Below are positions 62,808 through 64,000 of a DNA stretch of 64,000 bases, piece by piece (position 1 is the first letter of the stretch; every line of letters starts with the position of its first letter). Location: positions 434,001-498,000 of the forward strand of contig CP073691.1 in assembly GCA_018228685.1 (NCBI GenBank). Reading direction: 5' to 3'. The stretch comes from Clostridiaceae bacterium Marseille-Q4149. Its GTDB lineage: Bacteria; Bacillota; Clostridia; Oscillospirales; Oscillospiraceae. A program made the position numbers and the translations under genes. The notes beneath the pieces were generated by a model, which saw nothing but the letters and a program-made list of their open reading frames with translations, searched no databases and was not told the DNA's origin.

Positions 62808-64000
62808 CTAACGGAAGCTTCTGCATATATAGCCGATAAGTTTCCCCGAGATGGCATTGCCAACACCACTTACACCCTCATTTTTTGAAAAGCGCACAAG
62901 TGCTTTTTTATACGCCGATATGCTCTGCTGGGCGGCGCGATTTCCGGTTGGAGATGTTCCTGGAGTTCTGAGGTGATTCTTTCCAGCCTTTGAATCCTTA
63001 TATAGATCATTCATCTTCGACCCATCAGATGGCCCCGAGGCCCATGCCAAACACGCAGCCGTACTCGCATTGACAATCGCATGTCCTATTATTTGCCCAG
63101 TGCTATAATTTTGTTCTCCTGTATAGTTGCTCCTCAGATCGGACGCAACACTTTCCGCAGCGCCCAAAACACCACTCAAAGCAATTACTGCACCAAAGCT
63201 GAACACCCCGCAACTTGTCAATACCCCATTAGCACATCCAAAAGCAGCTGCAATAAATACTTGTCCCCAGTCAAAATTATCCGACCCTTTTTCACGTATC
63301 TGAGTAACCGCATTATTTATTGCGCTTATAGCTCCATTTATTGCGCCTGCTGCAATAATATGCCAAAATTCCCCGCCATCATCTTTTCTGTTGACTGGGT
63401 CATTGTCGCAGTAGGCAAAGAGATTCTTATCCCAGTTGGCTTTGTCGGGGGACGCAGCTACCACGGCGACGGTATCCGCATTGATAAACCTTCCCCAGAC
63501 CGGGTTATAGTACCGGCTGCTGAGGTAGTACAGGCTCGTCTCGGTGTCATAGACGTACCCGCGGTAGCGCAGGGGATTTGCAGCGCCGAGGGTGGAGGCC
63601 ATGGTGCCGCTGGTGGACATGGGCGCGCCCCAGGGATCGTAGGCGTAGGACACCACCTGGGTGCCGCTGGCATTCACAAGACCGGTAACGTCACCCTGGG
63701 CGTTTTTCAGGTAGAAATACTTGACGCCGTTATACGTCACGGACGCCGGGCCAATGGAGTCGTAGGTAAAATGCAGCTTGTTGCTGCCCCATGTCATCTC
63801 CGTCAGCTGGTCGCCCAGGTAAGAGTAGCTGTACGTTGTACCGTTGGCTGTCTTGGAAATGCGCTTGCCGTCGGCATTGTAGCCGTAGGTGATGCTGCTG
63901 CCGCTCTTGCTCATGGACGCCAGCTGGCGGCCGTGCTGCCAGGCGTAGGTCCATGTGCCGTCGGACAGGGGATTGCCTATGGCGTCGTAGGTGATGGACT
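62808..64000 (-). CDS. Rhs repeat protein, 3' part with C-terminal toxin region
   Basis: At least 397 codons, open to the window edge. It begins with YD-repeat units (ITYDAIGNPLSDGTWTYAW, ITYGYNADGKRISKTANGT) and continues into the Rhs core: GLVNASGTQVVSYAYDPWGA, RYRGYVYDTETSLYYLSSRY and NPVWGRFINADTVAVVAA. After NPVNRKDDGGEFWHI a variable tip of about 210 residues begins: small hydrophobic Gly/Ala segments, then KAGKNHLRTPGTSPTGN and a basic end. The core makes the delivery cage; the tip should be the toxin. Its activity is not recognisable. Confidence 0.88.
   Translation of the reverse strand, partial: SITYDAIGNPLSDGTWTYAWQHGRQLASMSKSGSSITYGYNADGKRISKTANGTTYSYSYLGDQLTEMTWGSNKLHFTYDSIGPASVTYNGVKYFYLKNAQGDVTGLVNASGTQVVSYAYDPWGAPMSTSGTMASTLGAANPLRYRGYVYDTETSLYYLSSRYYNPVWGRFINADTVAVVAASPDKANWDKNLFAYCDNDPVNRKDDGGEFWHIIAAGAINGAISAINNAVTQIREKGSDNFDWGQVFIAAAFGCANGVLTSCGVFSFGAVIALSGVLGAAESVASDLRSNYTGEQNYSTGQIIGHAIVNASTAACLAWASGPSDGSKMNDLYKDSKAGKNHLRTPGTSPTGNRAAQQSISAYKKALVRFSKNEGVSGVGNAISGKLIGYICRSFR

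Noticed and set aside
1..64000. CRISPR arrays, tRNA and rRNA genes
   Set aside because: No regularly spaced direct repeats with unique spacers and no tRNA or rRNA sequence were noticed. The dispersed palindrome family is irregularly spaced over 30 kb and is not a CRISPR array.

Overview
The window looks like accessory DNA of a Gram-positive gut anaerobe of the class Clostridia (Oscillospiraceae or Lachnospiraceae type). The grounds are strong AAGGAGG ribosome binding sites, a Clostridioides-type conjugation gene set (VirD4, Maff2, VirB6, PrgI, VirB4 and NlpC/P60 in that order), large serine recombinases and a PadR/DUF2812 pair. I saw no rRNA, tRNA or CRISPR array. Nearly all of it is mobile DNA, in three nested or adjacent elements followed by what may be chromosome.

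Element 1 (1 to about 32,330, left end outside the window) is a GC-rich integrative conjugative element (ICE). It carries DUF7768 and ArdA proteins, the type IV secretion genes, a SpoVG-like protein, two DNA methyltransferases, small DUF proteins, MobC and a relaxase. A lower-GC cargo block follows (response regulator, histidine kinase, ABC ATPase, permease), then a sigma factor and the element's own large serine recombinase. Thirteen copies of a 21-bp palindrome (TCTGGACA, 3 nt, TGTCCAGA) are scattered through element 1 and are absent from everything else. Four lie inside genes and are translated as linkers.

Element 2 (4,053 to 12,345) is an 8.3-kb integrative mobilizable element sitting inside the pilin-like maff2 gene of element 1. 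It has PadR, DUF2812, MobC, a relaxase, a replication initiator, a DnaC-like ATPase, TnpW and a TndX-type recombinase. Both halves of maff2 are intact at the junctions, and excision would restore a 70-codon reading frame.

Element 3 (about 32,340 to 58,000) runs on the minus strand and meets element 1 with 18 bp between the stop codons of the two recombinase genes. It is plasmid-like: recombinase, sigma/HTH pair, XRE regulator, ParM/ParR partition genes, CHC2-type primase-like protein, possible annealing protein, RecD2-like helicase, YqaJ nuclease, and a compact DUF3990/DUF3791 toxin-antitoxin-like operon. Beyond that lie a methyltransferase, several unrecognised proteins, a large VWA protein with a HELGH motif next to a MoxR/CobS-like AAA ATPase, and an SSB. 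Two of its operons start from near-identical promoter, leader and terminator cassettes, which suggests shared control by attenuation.

From 58,000 to 64,000 there is an internally deleted IS256-type transposase, a divergent ECF sigma factor and DUF4367 membrane protein pair, and the 3' end of an Rhs polymorphic toxin gene. Two candidate immunity genes and a displaced Rhs remnant follow it.
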